DNA from: Algorimicrobium sediminis
GTDB lineage: Bacteria; Bacteroidota; Bacteroidia; Flavobacteriales; Flavobacteriaceae
Reading direction: 5' to 3'
Assembly (NCBI RefSeq): GCF_042684585.1
Contig: NZ_JBHULS010000008.1
Location: 8,160 to 72,159, forward strand
Length of the DNA: 64,000 nucleotides
This document shows positions 54,840 to 63,333 of this stretch, one piece after another. Position 1 is the stretch's first letter; each line of letters begins with the position of its first letter. The notes under the pieces are model-generated. The model ran no database searches and was not told where the DNA came from. It was given only the letters and a program-made list of their open reading frames with translations. The translations under genes and the position numbers were made by a program.

Positions 54840-56138
54840 TTAGTCTTCTTCCAATATTTTAAGCTGAACCAAATCTATTTTAGTTGTGGAAACTTCTAAC
54901 ACAGTAAATTGAAAGCCGTTGGTTTCTACTACTTCGCCACGTTCGGGTATGCCTTCGGTAAGCGCTACAATTAACCCGCCTAGGGTTTCGTAATTTTCAC
55001 TTTCAGGTAGGTTTAGTTTATAGGTTTCATTTAAGTAATCGACTTCCAAACGGGCAGATAAAATAAAGGTATTACTATCTTGTTTTTCTTCAATTAACAC
55101 TACGGTATCGTGTTCGTCTTCAATTTCACCAAATAGTTCTTCTACAATATCTTCCACAGTCATAATACCCGAGGTGCCCCCGTACTCGTCCAACACCACG
55201 GCTATGCTGCGGCGTTTTTTTATTAAGGCATTCAAAACGTCTTTAATAAGCATGGTTTCAGGTACAAACTCGACTGGCGTTAGTATGGATTTTAAACTTT
55301 TGGGCTTTTTAAACAACTCGAAGGAATGCGCATAACCTAGAATATCATCTATATTATCCTTATAAACCAATATTTTGGAAATACCGGTATCTGTAAATTT
55401 AGCATTAATTGTTTTTAAGGATTCCGTGACATCTACAGCAATTAGCTCGGTTCTAGGCACCATAACTTCTCGTGCTTTAACTTCGGAAAACTCCAATGCA
55501 TTTTGAAATATTTGAATTTCGGTGTCTACCTCATCGGTAGGTTGAGCAGATTCCATTTGCTCGGAAATGTAATGACCCAATTCTATTTTTGTGAAAGCAA
55601 GTTGCACCTGATCGCCTTCTGTTTTAAAAAACTTTTTAAGAATAACGTCGGTTATCCAGATAACACAATCGCTTATCCACGAAAACAACAGATAAAAAAA
55701 GTACGCAGGCCCTGCTAATATTTTTAGCAAGGAATTGGCGTAAATTTGAAAAAATACCTTGGGTAAAAACTCGGCCGTAATCAGTATTATTAAAGTTGAA
55801 ATAACGGTTTGCGTTAGCAGACTAAAATTAACGAACAAATAGGTTAGTAACCCAACATTGGATTCCGTATTTGCTATGATGTCCTGAAACCAGGCCACCA
55901 ACAAATCGCCCATAAAAAACCCATAAATTACCAGTGCTATATTGTTACCAATAAGCATGGTGGCAATAAATTTAGAAGGTTTAGCGGTTAGTTTACCCAA
56001 TATTTTAGCCAGGACACCGCCTTGTTTTTTTTCAATTTCTATGTGAATTTTATTAGAAGACACATAGGCTATTTCCATACCTGAAAAAAATGCAGACAGC
56101 AGCAACGATGCCATTATAATAATAACATCTGAACTCAT
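54840..56138 (-). CDS. CNNM/CBS/CorC-domain membrane protein (hemolysin family)
   Basis: A 432-residue protein with a CNNM membrane domain (four hydrophobic segments in 1-180), two CBS domains (about 205-330, including VMVPRTELIAVDV and VLDEYGGTSGIMTVEDIVEELFGEI) and a C-terminal CorC_HlyC domain. The family is linked to Mg2+/Co2+ efflux or tolerance. GldE in gliding bacteria has the same layout, so the exact role is open. It starts 3 bp after the 63-residue gene ends. Confidence 0.93.
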   Translation of the reverse strand: MSSDVIIIMASLLLSAFFSGMEIAYVSSNKIHIEIEKKQGGVLAKILGKLTAKPSKFIATMLIGNNIALVIYGFFMGDLLVAWFQDIIANTESNVGLLTYLFVNFSLLTQTVISTLIILITAEFLPKVFFQIYANSLLKILAGPAYFFYLLFSWISDCVIWITDVILKKFFKTEGDQVQLAFTKIELGHYISEQMESAQPTDEVDTEIQIFQNALEFSEVKAREVMVPRTELIAVDVTESLKTINAKFTDTGISKILVYKDNIDDILGYAHSFELFKKPKSLKSILTPVEFVPETMLIKDVLNALIKKRRSIAVVLDEYGGTSGIMTVEDIVEELFGEIEDEHDTVVLIEEKQDSNTFILSARLEVDYLNETYKLNLPESENYETLGGLIVALTEGIPERGEVVETNGFQFTVLEVSTTKIDLVQLKILEED

Positions 56139-56141
56139 AGA

Positions 56142-56333
56142 TTATTTGCGGTCTTTGTCCTCAAAACGTTTATTGAATTTTTTTCTGAAGAAGAACATGA
56201 AAACGGCGGTACCGGCTAAAAGCAGCGATACATAGTCTATCATTTCTGTTTCCATGTATTTTTGAGCTGCTATGTAAACGAAAAGCACTGCAAAAAACAA
56301 ATAAGCATACTGGAAAAACTTAAAGAGTTTCAT
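56142..56333 (-). CDS. Small two-helix membrane protein
   Basis: 63 residues with two hydrophobic segments (about 7-23 and 35-50) and a very basic tail (RKKFNKRFEDKDRK). It lies 3 bp before the CNNM gene, so it is co-transcribed. A terminator precedes it. I do not recognise a family. Confidence 0.75.
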   Translation of the reverse strand: MKLFKFFQYAYLFFAVLFVYIAAQKYMETEMIDYVSLLLAGTAVFMFFFRKKFNKRFEDKDRK

Positions 56334-56375
56334 TGTAATATGTTTGAATTAGTAATAAAACAAAGGTAGTTAAAA

Positions 56376-56406
56376 AAACCTGATGACTTGGCGTATCATC
56401 AGGTTT
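56376..56406 (-). terminator. Terminator after lptC
   Basis: An 11-bp perfect stem (56376-56386 with 56396-56406), a nine-base loop, and a T run on the minus strand. It separates the lptC group from the next genes. Confidence 0.85.
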
Positions 56407-56429
56407 GCATCATATATTTTTAATGGGAA

Positions 56430-56987
56430 TTATTCGGTAACTAAAATCACGCCCTCTTTAGATTCCGCCAATTGCCCCTCGGTAAACTTAACATTAGAGT
56501 CGAACATGTTTCCTTTTAAAACATTTCCGTTGGACTTAAAAGTAACCGGCTTATTTGTAAAGAGCCATTCTCGGTTTTGGTCGTAATACAATTGTTGGGC
56601 ATACAAGGTATCCTGTTGTGGAGAGGCTAAAATAACGTTTCCTTGCATGTCTATTAAACCCGTTTTATCGTACACAATGGCGTAATCTGCCAGTATGGTG
56701 CTTTTTTTATTGTTTTCATCAAACAAATTCATTTGTACCCGTTCTGGAAATTCTGAAAACGGGAAGTCCCTATTGGAATAGTCCAACATTTTAGGACTTT
56801 TTAACGTAGCAGTCACTCGGCCGGAGTCTGTATATTTTAGATCCATATTTTCTGCGACGCCAATTGGAGCATTTTCAGAAATACCCATTTCCTTAACAGC
56901 CTTCAAATTGTTTTCGCAAGAAAAAACCATAACAAGCACCAAGATGCTGGTTATGGTTTTGTTTATATGCTTTTTAAACAGTTGCAT
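56430..56987 (-). CDS. lptC: LPS export protein LptC
   Basis: A 185-residue periplasmic protein with an N-terminal hydrophobic segment and possible lipobox Cys near 24 (VMVFSC). The beta-jellyroll pattern follows: repeated short strands such as MLDYSNRDFPFSEFPERV, ILADYAIVYDKTGLIDMQGNVILASPQQDTLYAQQLYY and FKSNGNVLKGNMF. LptC passes LPS from LptB2FG to LptA. Its start overlaps the TPR gene's end by one base. Confidence 0.9.
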   Translation of the reverse strand: MQLFKKHINKTITSILVLVMVFSCENNLKAVKEMGISENAPIGVAENMDLKYTDSGRVTATLKSPKMLDYSNRDFPFSEFPERVQMNLFDENNKKSTILADYAIVYDKTGLIDMQGNVILASPQQDTLYAQQLYYDQNREWLFTNKPVTFKSNGNVLKGNMFDSNVKFTEGQLAESKEGVILVTE

Positions 56988-58369
56988 TATATTTTTGGAA
57001 CAGTAACGGTTTTGCCAATCCAGCAGCCCACATTTATTTGCTTACCAGCCATATTTTCTTGAAATATTTCTGTTTTTTGAGGCGCATTAGCACGGTAGCT
57101 TGTAGCGGATTGTGCTGCCATTTTTTTAAGAGTAGGGTCTACTCGTCCTGCTTTTTCCGCCTCATCGGCAGCTAACCAAAATACGGCACGCTTGTTAAAG
57201 TTAGTATCACCACAGTCGTTTGCACTAGCGCTGTACATAGCAGCAATACGCAGGTGTGGACGCCCATTAGATGGGTTTAATCTAAGGGATTTCATATAGT
57301 AATCTCTGGCACTGCTAAAACGTCCTTTTGCACGTAGCTTATCGCCTATTTTCTCGTTTAAACGCGCTTTTTTAAAGTTATCGGTTTCCAAACCTACCGC
57401 TTGCTCATAAAAAGCTAGCGCTTCGTTAGTACGCCCTTCTTTGTCTTTTAAGATACCTAGGTAGTAGGCAGAATTAGCAGATGGGCTAATTTCGTGATAA
57501 GCGTTTACCAATTTAAAGAACATTGGGTCGTCTGTACACTCTTTTTCAGACATTTTACCAGCCGCACGCTGCAACCAAACGGCGTTTGTTTTGTTATCTT
57601 CAAAACCTTTTTGGTATAAAGGAATTAGGTTTTCACAATTAGCGCGGTCGCCTAATTTTTTATCCACACCAGTTGCCACCTGATCGTAAGCCTTTAAGTA
57701 GCTTTCGTAGGAGCGTTGGTAACGGCTTTCTTTTTTGGTAAGTGCTGTACCAGCCTCTTCTTTTTCAATTAATTCGTTTAGTTTTTCAGAGTAATTACCA
57801 ATTTCTATCTGAATTTTTTCAGCAACGTCGTCGTACTTATTAAATAAATCGGATGCCGGTTTATTGCCAGCGTCATACAAATCCACCATCAACGAAAAGT
57901 AAGTATACAAGGATTTTGGATTGGTAAAGTTTTTTTCGTCCTTTTTAAAAGCGGCATCAAAACACGCGTACAATTGCATATCTGTTAACCCTAAAATTTC
58001 TTTATTGTCGTACTGAAGCTGGCATGCCTTTGTATCGTACTCGCCTGCTGGTGTACTGCTAGCAAAGTGTATTTGACGCTCTGCATACAATTTAATTAAA
58101 TCGTTTAGAAAGGCAACTTTTTGGGCGCCGGTAGCTTTTTCTATTTTATGCTCTAAAATATCTTCACCTTGGCTGTAAATTGCTTTGTGTAAACTTGGAC
58201 AATTGGTTCTAACATACATCCATGGTTCGTAAGCTGCATCAAAATTTTTAGCTTTTGCCAGTTCAGAAAATATGGACAACTTTGTCATACATTCTTCATT
58301 GTTTTGCGCATTAGCCACTTGATAGCCAAAAAATAACATGATGGCCAATAAGGTGATTTTCGTTTTCAT
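56987..58369 (-). CDS. Secreted TPR protein in the lptC group
   Basis: 460 residues from the Met at 58369, where a signal peptide begins (MKTKITLLAIMLFFGYQVANAQ); the longer frame adds 14 residues. TPR-like helical repeats fill about 280-400 (AYYLGILKDKEGRTNEALAFYEQAV, ARDYYMKSLRLNPSNGRPHLRIAAMY). It carries several conserved Cys. The function is not known. It is coupled to lptC and 19 bp from the outer-membrane protein gene, which suggests an envelope-assembly role. Confidence 0.85.
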   Translation of the reverse strand: MKTKITLLAIMLFFGYQVANAQNNEECMTKLSIFSELAKAKNFDAAYEPWMYVRTNCPSLHKAIYSQGEDILEHKIEKATGAQKVAFLNDLIKLYAERQIHFASSTPAGEYDTKACQLQYDNKEILGLTDMQLYACFDAAFKKDEKNFTNPKSLYTYFSLMVDLYDAGNKPASDLFNKYDDVAEKIQIEIGNYSEKLNELIEKEEAGTALTKKESRYQRSYESYLKAYDQVATGVDKKLGDRANCENLIPLYQKGFEDNKTNAVWLQRAAGKMSEKECTDDPMFFKLVNAYHEISPSANSAYYLGILKDKEGRTNEALAFYEQAVGLETDNFKKARLNEKIGDKLRAKGRFSSARDYYMKSLRLNPSNGRPHLRIAAMYSASANDCGDTNFNKRAVFWLAADEAEKAGRVDPTLKKMAAQSATSYRANAPQKTEIFQENMAGKQINVGCWIGKTVTVPKI

Positions 58370-58388
58370 AATTTTTGTAATAAAAGTG

Positions 58389-59702
58389 TTAATCGTATCG
58401 TCTCTTTTCAAACCATTTATCGTTAAGTGATAAACTTAAACTAAAATTAAGATAGTTTTCTTGAATTAAATTCCTGCTAGTTGTGCCGCGTTTTCCGAAC
58501 TCCACAGCAATGTTAGCATTGGAGAAAAAATCGTTTCCTACCGGTAAGCCTACTCCAAAAGACATGCCAAACTCGTCTATGGAGGTGTTATTTACATTTA
58601 AACCCGAAGTTTCATAACGCAATCCGGCCCGATAAACCACACGTTTAAAGTAACTTGTAAACGAATTGTAGTCTGGAATAACAAATCCGCCAAGTGCAAT
58701 TGTAGAACTATTAGAATAATCTACACCCGCATTACCATAAAGCTCGTTTTTGAAATTTTTGGTATTCTGAAAAGTGTATTCCGCTCCAACAAACCAAATT
58801 CTTGGCTGGCCAATACCAGCGCCAAAAGAGAATTTTGTAGGCAATATAAAATCTGTTTTGTCTAAACCCTGCGCAGCTAAATCTGCATCCAAGGTATTTA
58901 TAGGAATTTCGGAACCTAAAATTTCGTTAAATAAAATCGTTGCAAACGAACGTTCGTTTCGGGATTTTAATGGTGTTTCTGGTGAAAAGGTGAAAGAAGA
59001 CTGCAACTCCAAATTATCGGTAACCATGGTTTTGTAAGTAAGCCCGAAATTAAGTCCGAAACCACTTAAATTAGAGCGGTTAGTTTCCCGCGATTGGTAT
59101 TGAATTAGACTACCATCCATGGGGTCGTAATCGAATACAATGGTGCTGTTTTTAATATTTCCAAAATTATAATTTAAGTCTACTCCTATACTTAAGTTTT
59201 TGGTTAGGGCATATCCCGCAGAAAGATAGGTTTTATTTACACCACCTTCGCCTCTAAAGCGTTCGTTTAAACTTAAATCGGCATTTCGGGTTTCCAACTT
59301 GTAACCAACAGCTGTGTATGGTATTAAACCAAAGCCAATACCTAATCTTCCCAGAGGTAAAGCCATAGATAAATAATCGAAAGTAGACGATTTCAAATTA
59401 TCTTCACCTGCAAAACTTTTCAATTTTAAGCGCGCGTGCGAGGCTGCCACCGAAAAAATAACAGGTCTGTTTTCGTTACCATAAACTGCTAGATTGTGCA
59501 TGCCATAAGCAGCGGGGTTACGCAGGTTTAAATGAATACTATCTGTATACACACCAATACCACCCATACTACGGTTTTCTACGGTGCCCTTAAATTTTAA
59601 GCTTCCAATTCCATAAAAAGAATAGGGCGATGCCGTACCATCTTGCGCATAACTTTTAATTGCAAATACAGCAATAAAAACTACTACCAGTTTTTTAATC
59701 AT
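58389..59702 (-). CDS. Outer-membrane beta-barrel protein (OmpP1/FadL-like)
   Basis: A 437-residue protein with a signal peptide (1-19, KSYAQ). Its early segment SPYSFYGIGSLKFKGTVENRSMGGIGVYTDSIHLNLRNPAAYG is typical of an N-terminal hatch as in FadL-type transporters. Alternating amphipathic strands run to the C-terminal LSLSLNDKWF. It overlaps coaX by 4 bp. The substrate is unknown. Confidence 0.82.
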   Translation of the reverse strand: MIKKLVVVFIAVFAIKSYAQDGTASPYSFYGIGSLKFKGTVENRSMGGIGVYTDSIHLNLRNPAAYGMHNLAVYGNENRPVIFSVAASHARLKLKSFAGEDNLKSSTFDYLSMALPLGRLGIGFGLIPYTAVGYKLETRNADLSLNERFRGEGGVNKTYLSAGYALTKNLSIGVDLNYNFGNIKNSTIVFDYDPMDGSLIQYQSRETNRSNLSGFGLNFGLTYKTMVTDNLELQSSFTFSPETPLKSRNERSFATILFNEILGSEIPINTLDADLAAQGLDKTDFILPTKFSFGAGIGQPRIWFVGAEYTFQNTKNFKNELYGNAGVDYSNSSTIALGGFVIPDYNSFTSYFKRVVYRAGLRYETSGLNVNNTSIDEFGMSFGVGLPVGNDFFSNANIAVEFGKRGTTSRNLIQENYLNFSLSLSLNDKWFEKRRYD

Positions 59703-60430
59703 TCGTTTGTATTATAGTGTAAAATGTGGTTTAAACCTTCTAATAAGAAATTAGAATGGGCAAATATGCTACTTTTTAATTGTTTAGACAAAAAATTAGT
59801 GTCTCCTCCTGTTAAAATAACTGTTAAATCTGAATATTTTTCTTGATACCGCGCTATCACCCCATCTATTTCAGACAAAATACCATACACCACACCAGCA
59901 TGAATAGCACCATTTGTGGTAGTGCCAATTAAAGCTTTGGGAGTTTCTGGCTTAAGCAAGGGCAAATTGGCTGTTAAGCTATTAAGGGCGGTGTATCGAA
60001 GCTGCAAACCAGGTGAAATAGCACCCCCTAAATAGCGATTGTTTTTTGAGATAAAATCGTATGTAATACAGGTACCAACGTCAATAATTAGACAATCGTT
60101 ATTCGGGTATTTATTAGCCGCTGCACAAGCCAAGGCCAACCGATCCATACCCAAGGTTTTTGGTGTTTCGTAACCATTAATTATAGGTAATGGTGTTTTT
60201 GGGTTTAGTATAAGCGTATGAAGGTGCTTGGGCAGTAATTGCGCAGGTATTTGCGTTTGTAAGCCAACCGACGATAGGATACAATTTTTAATTTCCGGAA
60301 AGCGCGCCATTAAAAGCTGTATTTTATTTTCAAGATTATTGAGAACATCATTTTCTTTAACCAAAAGCTCATAACCTTGAAAAACAGCTGTTTTTACACG
60401 TGTATTTCCAATATCGATAATTAAATTCAT
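59699..60430 (-). CDS. coaX: Type III pantothenate kinase
   Basis: A 243-residue enzyme for the first step of coenzyme A synthesis. Motifs: LIIDIGNTRVKTAVF at 3-17, the central TLGMDRLALACAAANKYP, DVGTCITYDFI and GGAISPGLQLRYTAL. It is the first gene of the coaX-barrel-TPR-lptC group. Confidence 0.95.
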   Translation of the reverse strand: MNLIIDIGNTRVKTAVFQGYELLVKENDVLNNLENKIQLLMARFPEIKNCILSSVGLQTQIPAQLLPKHLHTLILNPKTPLPIINGYETPKTLGMDRLALACAAANKYPNNDCLIIDVGTCITYDFISKNNRYLGGAISPGLQLRYTALNSLTANLPLLKPETPKALIGTTTNGAIHAGVVYGILSEIDGVIARYQEKYSDLTVILTGGDTNFLSKQLKSSIFAHSNFLLEGLNHILHYNTNE

Positions 60431-60503
60431 ACGCTGATTTAAAATTGTAAAAGTACAAAACGATTTTTTATAACTTTTCTTTTGGTGAATAATAAAAACC
60501 GAT

Positions 60504-60511
60504 TATATTTG
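60504..60511 (+). promoter_or_regulatory. Promoter of tRNA-Phe
   Basis: The TATATTTG -7 box at 60504-60511, with TTG at 60482-60484 exactly 19 bases upstream, is a full Bacteroidota sigma-A promoter. Transcription would begin a few bases before the tRNA at 60529. Confidence 0.75.
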
Positions 60512-60528
60512 CAACCGCATTACGCACT

Positions 60529-60604
60529 GGTGCCTTAGCTCAGTTGGTAGAGCAAAGGACTGAAAATCCTTGTGTCCCTGGTTCGATTCCTGGAGGCACC
60601 ACCA
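60529..60604 (+). tRNA. tRNA-Phe (anticodon GAA)
   Basis: A 76-nt cloverleaf including encoded CCA. The acceptor GGTGCCT pairs with AGGCACC, the anticodon loop is CTGAAAA, and the T loop is GGTTCGATTCC. Confidence 0.97.
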
Positions 60605-60606
60605 CC

Positions 60607-60636
60607 AAAACCCAATCTGAAAAGATTGGGTTTTTT
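60607..60636 (+). terminator. Terminator of tRNA-Phe
   Basis: A stem of about 12 bp (AACCCAATCT with AGATTGGGTT core) and a GAAA loop, followed by a T run, begins three bases past the CCA. Confidence 0.9.
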
Positions 60637-60805
60637 GGTTTTATAAGGTTTGCTTTGTTTGTAAAGTTGCTCTTTTATTAAAGTATTGTTTCCCCCATTA
60701 AAACAAACGTACCACTCAAAGAGTCAATCGCTTTCAAACTTTTCTTAATTCTGAAGATTATTTGGCAGGGGTACTATGTTTTTAGTATCCTAATATTTTT
60801 AATTA

Positions 60806-62002
60806 CTATTCTCCTTTTTCTGAGAAACGGTGAGAGTCTCTACTTTGTATATAATCTTTAGGTGCTAATCCCGTGTATTTTTTAAATGATACAAAAAATG
60901 CATTATAAGATGTAAAACCAACGGCATCCGCAAGGGCATCAAAAGTTTGGTTTTCTAAAAAATCAGTATTGATATATTTTACTGCATCCTTTATTCTATT
61001 TTGATTACGGAATTCAACAAAAGACATTTCACAGTGATACTTAAAAACATAAGATAAATGACTAGCAGGAATATTTAAGTCTTTAGACAAATCTTTAATA
61101 GTATACTTACTGTTTCTAAACGGATGGTTTGAATTAATATAACGTTCAATTTCTGCTAAATAAGATCCTATTTTAGTATCAATACTCTCATTTAGTTTCG
61201 AATCTTGTGCGCTCTTAATTTCAGGTATATTATCTACCCAAACAGGACTAACAGCTTGCGATTTCTTTTCCAGCTCCTGAAATCTATTTTTTAATTTGGG
61301 ATATCCATAAAGAAGCTCTGGACTTCTTAAAATGTAAACAAAAACAAAGAACCACAACAAACTCTTGACTAAAGATGATTTATAACCCACTATTCTTGCA
61401 TTTTCATTCATTTCTGTATATATCGAATACACTAATTTAATGGACAAAGTAACCAATACTAAAAGTAAAAATACGGCCCATTTTTTCATTAAAGCCTCAT
61501 GAACACTTGACAATGCGGAAGAGTCGTTTCTTTTTGCCCACAAATTATTATAACTTAAGTAAATAGAAGCCAAACAGTAACCAATAATAAAAACCTGAAT
61601 ACTAATAATTTGTATAGTTTCAATAAGACAGCTATTCAAAATAGAAAAATTATATTGTAAACTATTTAACAGCAAATTAGATAGTGGAAATATTAAATGT
61701 AAGGTCCGTTTTGGATTAAAATGAACCCGGTCTGAATAAAGCGATTCGAAATATAAATAAACCGAGGGAATGGCAAATAAAATAATAGGACCCATGTAAA
61801 AAGAGTAGGTATTAAAACTACCCAAATCGTAGAAACCCAATAAACCAATATGAACGAGCCTAAAGGATACTACTAAAAAAACAATAATAAGGTACAAATT
61901 AAAAAAGGCACTCCACTTATACGAGGTAATTATAAAAACTACAACTAAGAAACCTAAAAATCCAACAAATAAGGATAAAAAACTATCCAATTGATCGAGC
62001 AT
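60806..62002 (-). CDS. Membrane-anchored AraC-family transcriptional regulator
   Basis: A 398-residue protein. About seven hydrophobic segments fill 8-240. A linker follows, then a C-terminal AraC double HTH (about 295-390: YTIKDLSKDLNIPASHLSYVFKYHCEMSFVEFRNQNRI, then AVGFTSYNAFFVSFKKYTGLAPKDYI). This membrane-sensor AraC type is frequent in Bacteroidota, but its signals are mostly unknown. It diverges from the three-gene surface operon to the right, and two 12-bp direct repeats lie between them. Confidence 0.92.
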   Translation of the reverse strand: MLDQLDSFLSLFVGFLGFLVVVFIITSYKWSAFFNLYLIIVFLVVSFRLVHIGLLGFYDLGSFNTYSFYMGPIILFAIPSVYLYFESLYSDRVHFNPKRTLHLIFPLSNLLLNSLQYNFSILNSCLIETIQIISIQVFIIGYCLASIYLSYNNLWAKRNDSSALSSVHEALMKKWAVFLLLVLVTLSIKLVYSIYTEMNENARIVGYKSSLVKSLLWFFVFVYILRSPELLYGYPKLKNRFQELEKKSQAVSPVWVDNIPEIKSAQDSKLNESIDTKIGSYLAEIERYINSNHPFRNSKYTIKDLSKDLNIPASHLSYVFKYHCEMSFVEFRNQNRIKDAVKYINTDFLENQTFDALADAVGFTSYNAFFVSFKKYTGLAPKDYIQSRDSHRFSEKGE

Positions 62003-62053
62003 ATTATTTATGGCATTAATTCGGAGTTATTTTTTGAATTCCCTTCAAAAATT

Positions 62054-62061
62054 CAAATATA
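62054..62061 (-). promoter_or_regulatory. -7 box of the AraC-family gene
   Basis: TATATTTG on the minus strand, 52 bp before the start codon at 62002, is a perfect TAnnTTTG match. No TTG is found at the -33 distance. Confidence 0.5.
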
Positions 62062-62086
62062 AACAAATATTTGTGGTTTACGGGTG

Positions 62087-62118
62087 TTACTATTTTCTGT
62101 AAAAGCTTACTATTTTCT
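62087..62118. promoter_or_regulatory. Paired 12-bp direct repeats, candidate AraC operator
   Basis: TTACTATTTTCT occurs at 62087-62098 and 62107-62118, start to start 20 bp apart, about two helix turns. AraC-family proteins often bind two such half-sites. The site lies between the regulator and the divergent operon. Confidence 0.6.
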
Positions 62119-62171
62119 CCAAATACAGAGTTGTAAGCTGCAAACTACAAGACATACAAACGAATTTAGTA

Positions 62172-62179
62172 TAGTTTTG
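62172..62179 (+). promoter_or_regulatory. -7 box of the T9SS type A operon
   Basis: TAGTTTTG fits TAnnTTTG and lies 20 bp before the ATG at 62200. The absence of a -33 TTG would suit an activator-dependent promoter. Confidence 0.45.
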
Positions 62180-62199
62180 AACACCCAAATTCTTCTTCT

Positions 62200-62688
62200 A
62201 TGAAAATTATACTACGCTGTGCTGCTTTAATGCTTATTTTACACTTTCAGGTTTCTGCACAAGAAATAGGACGGCAAATGATCAGTTCACAAGGTGCTTC
62301 CGTTACAACGGCTTCTGGATTGAAAGTTTCACAAACCATAGGCCAACAATCTATAATTGGTAACTCAACAAGCGCTGTAATTGTCCAACAAGGATACCAA
62401 CAAAGCTATTGGCAATCGTACATACAGAAAACAACGAATACCCTAAATAACATAAAATTATATCCTAATCCCGCTAGTGATATTTTGAATTTTAATTTCG
62501 GTGACATTACCAACCTACCCATTACGATTCTGCTTTATGATGTAAACGGCCGATTGGTTTATAACCAAAAACTTCAGGTTGAAAACTCCAAACTCTCCAT
62601 AGATGTATCCAAATTAAATGCTGGTATGTATTTAGTAAAGTTACAAGGAGCCAACTTAGATTATTACTCTAAAATACTAGTCAACTAA
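62200..62688 (+). CDS. Small T9SS type A sorting-domain protein
   Basis: A 162-residue secreted protein with a signal peptide (about 1-20, FQVSAQE). A glycine/serine/glutamine-rich mature part (QMISSQGASVTTASGLKVSQTIGQQS, shortened here) precedes the type A C-terminal domain at about 85-162 (IKLYPNPASDILNF, ILLYDVNGRLVY, LNAGMYLVKLQG, ILVN). The tail targets it through the type IX system and may anchor it to the surface. The mature part is very short, so it may be a structural or adaptor protein. It is first in the three-gene operon. Confidence 0.9.
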   Translation: MKIILRCAALMLILHFQVSAQEIGRQMISSQGASVTTASGLKVSQTIGQQSIIGNSTSAVIVQQGYQQSYWQSYIQKTTNTLNNIKLYPNPASDILNFNFGDITNLPITILLYDVNGRLVYNQKLQVENSKLSIDVSKLNAGMYLVKLQGANLDYYSKILVN

Positions 62689-62701
62689 ATAAACATTAAA
62701 A

Positions 62702-63331
62702 ATGATCAAAAATACACTCCTAATTCTAGTCTTTTTAGGTTTCTCAAACCTATATGCACAAGAGCTATTTATAAAAACTGGTAAAAACAGTACAACGTTC
62801 GATTTTTCTAGTCCTAATAAGAATCCCGAGGTGTCCTACAGGTCGGGTTCTGGAAATTTTTATGAAGTTGGTTACCAATGGAATTTAAAAACCAACAAAC
62901 TAGCTTATTTGGTAAGTCTAACATATAACCAGTTTAACGCTTCCGCTTCATATCTCACAAATAGTTATTCTTGGGAAACAAATTATATAGGAATACAGAA
63001 TGTATTATCTTATAAGTTGTACGAAACAAATATCATACATGTTTCACTTGCAGCGGGTTTTAATACCGCAACCATAATAAGAGGCGACCAATTTATTAAT
63101 ACCACTTACTTTGATATTAAAAATAACGAAGAGTTTGCTGGCATACTCTTTCAACCCGGTATAGGAACTGATATTAAGTATCTAATTTCCGAAAAAATAA
63201 GTTTGAGTTTAGGCTACAATTACTCCAAAGCTTATAACATTTCTAATGGCACCAACGAAAAACTAAAATTTAATACAAGTCAATTCCAACTCGGAATCCA
63301 CATCCCAATTCTAATTGAAAAAAATAATTAA
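62702..63331 (+). CDS. Outer-membrane beta-barrel protein
   Basis: A 209-residue protein with a signal peptide (about 1-19, NLYAQE). It has eight or so amphipathic strands, for example YEVGYQWNL, LAYLVSLTYNQF, ISLSLGYNYSKAY and FQLGIHIPI, fitting a small OmpA/OmpW-like barrel. It starts 13 bp after the T9SS type A gene. I cannot assign a substrate. Confidence 0.82.
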   Translation: MIKNTLLILVFLGFSNLYAQELFIKTGKNSTTFDFSSPNKNPEVSYRSGSGNFYEVGYQWNLKTNKLAYLVSLTYNQFNASASYLTNSYSWETNYIGIQNVLSYKLYETNIIHVSLAAGFNTATIIRGDQFINTTYFDIKNNEEFAGILFQPGIGTDIKYLISEKISLSLGYNYSKAYNISNGTNEKLKFNTSQFQLGIHIPILIEKNN

Positions 63332-63333
63332 TC

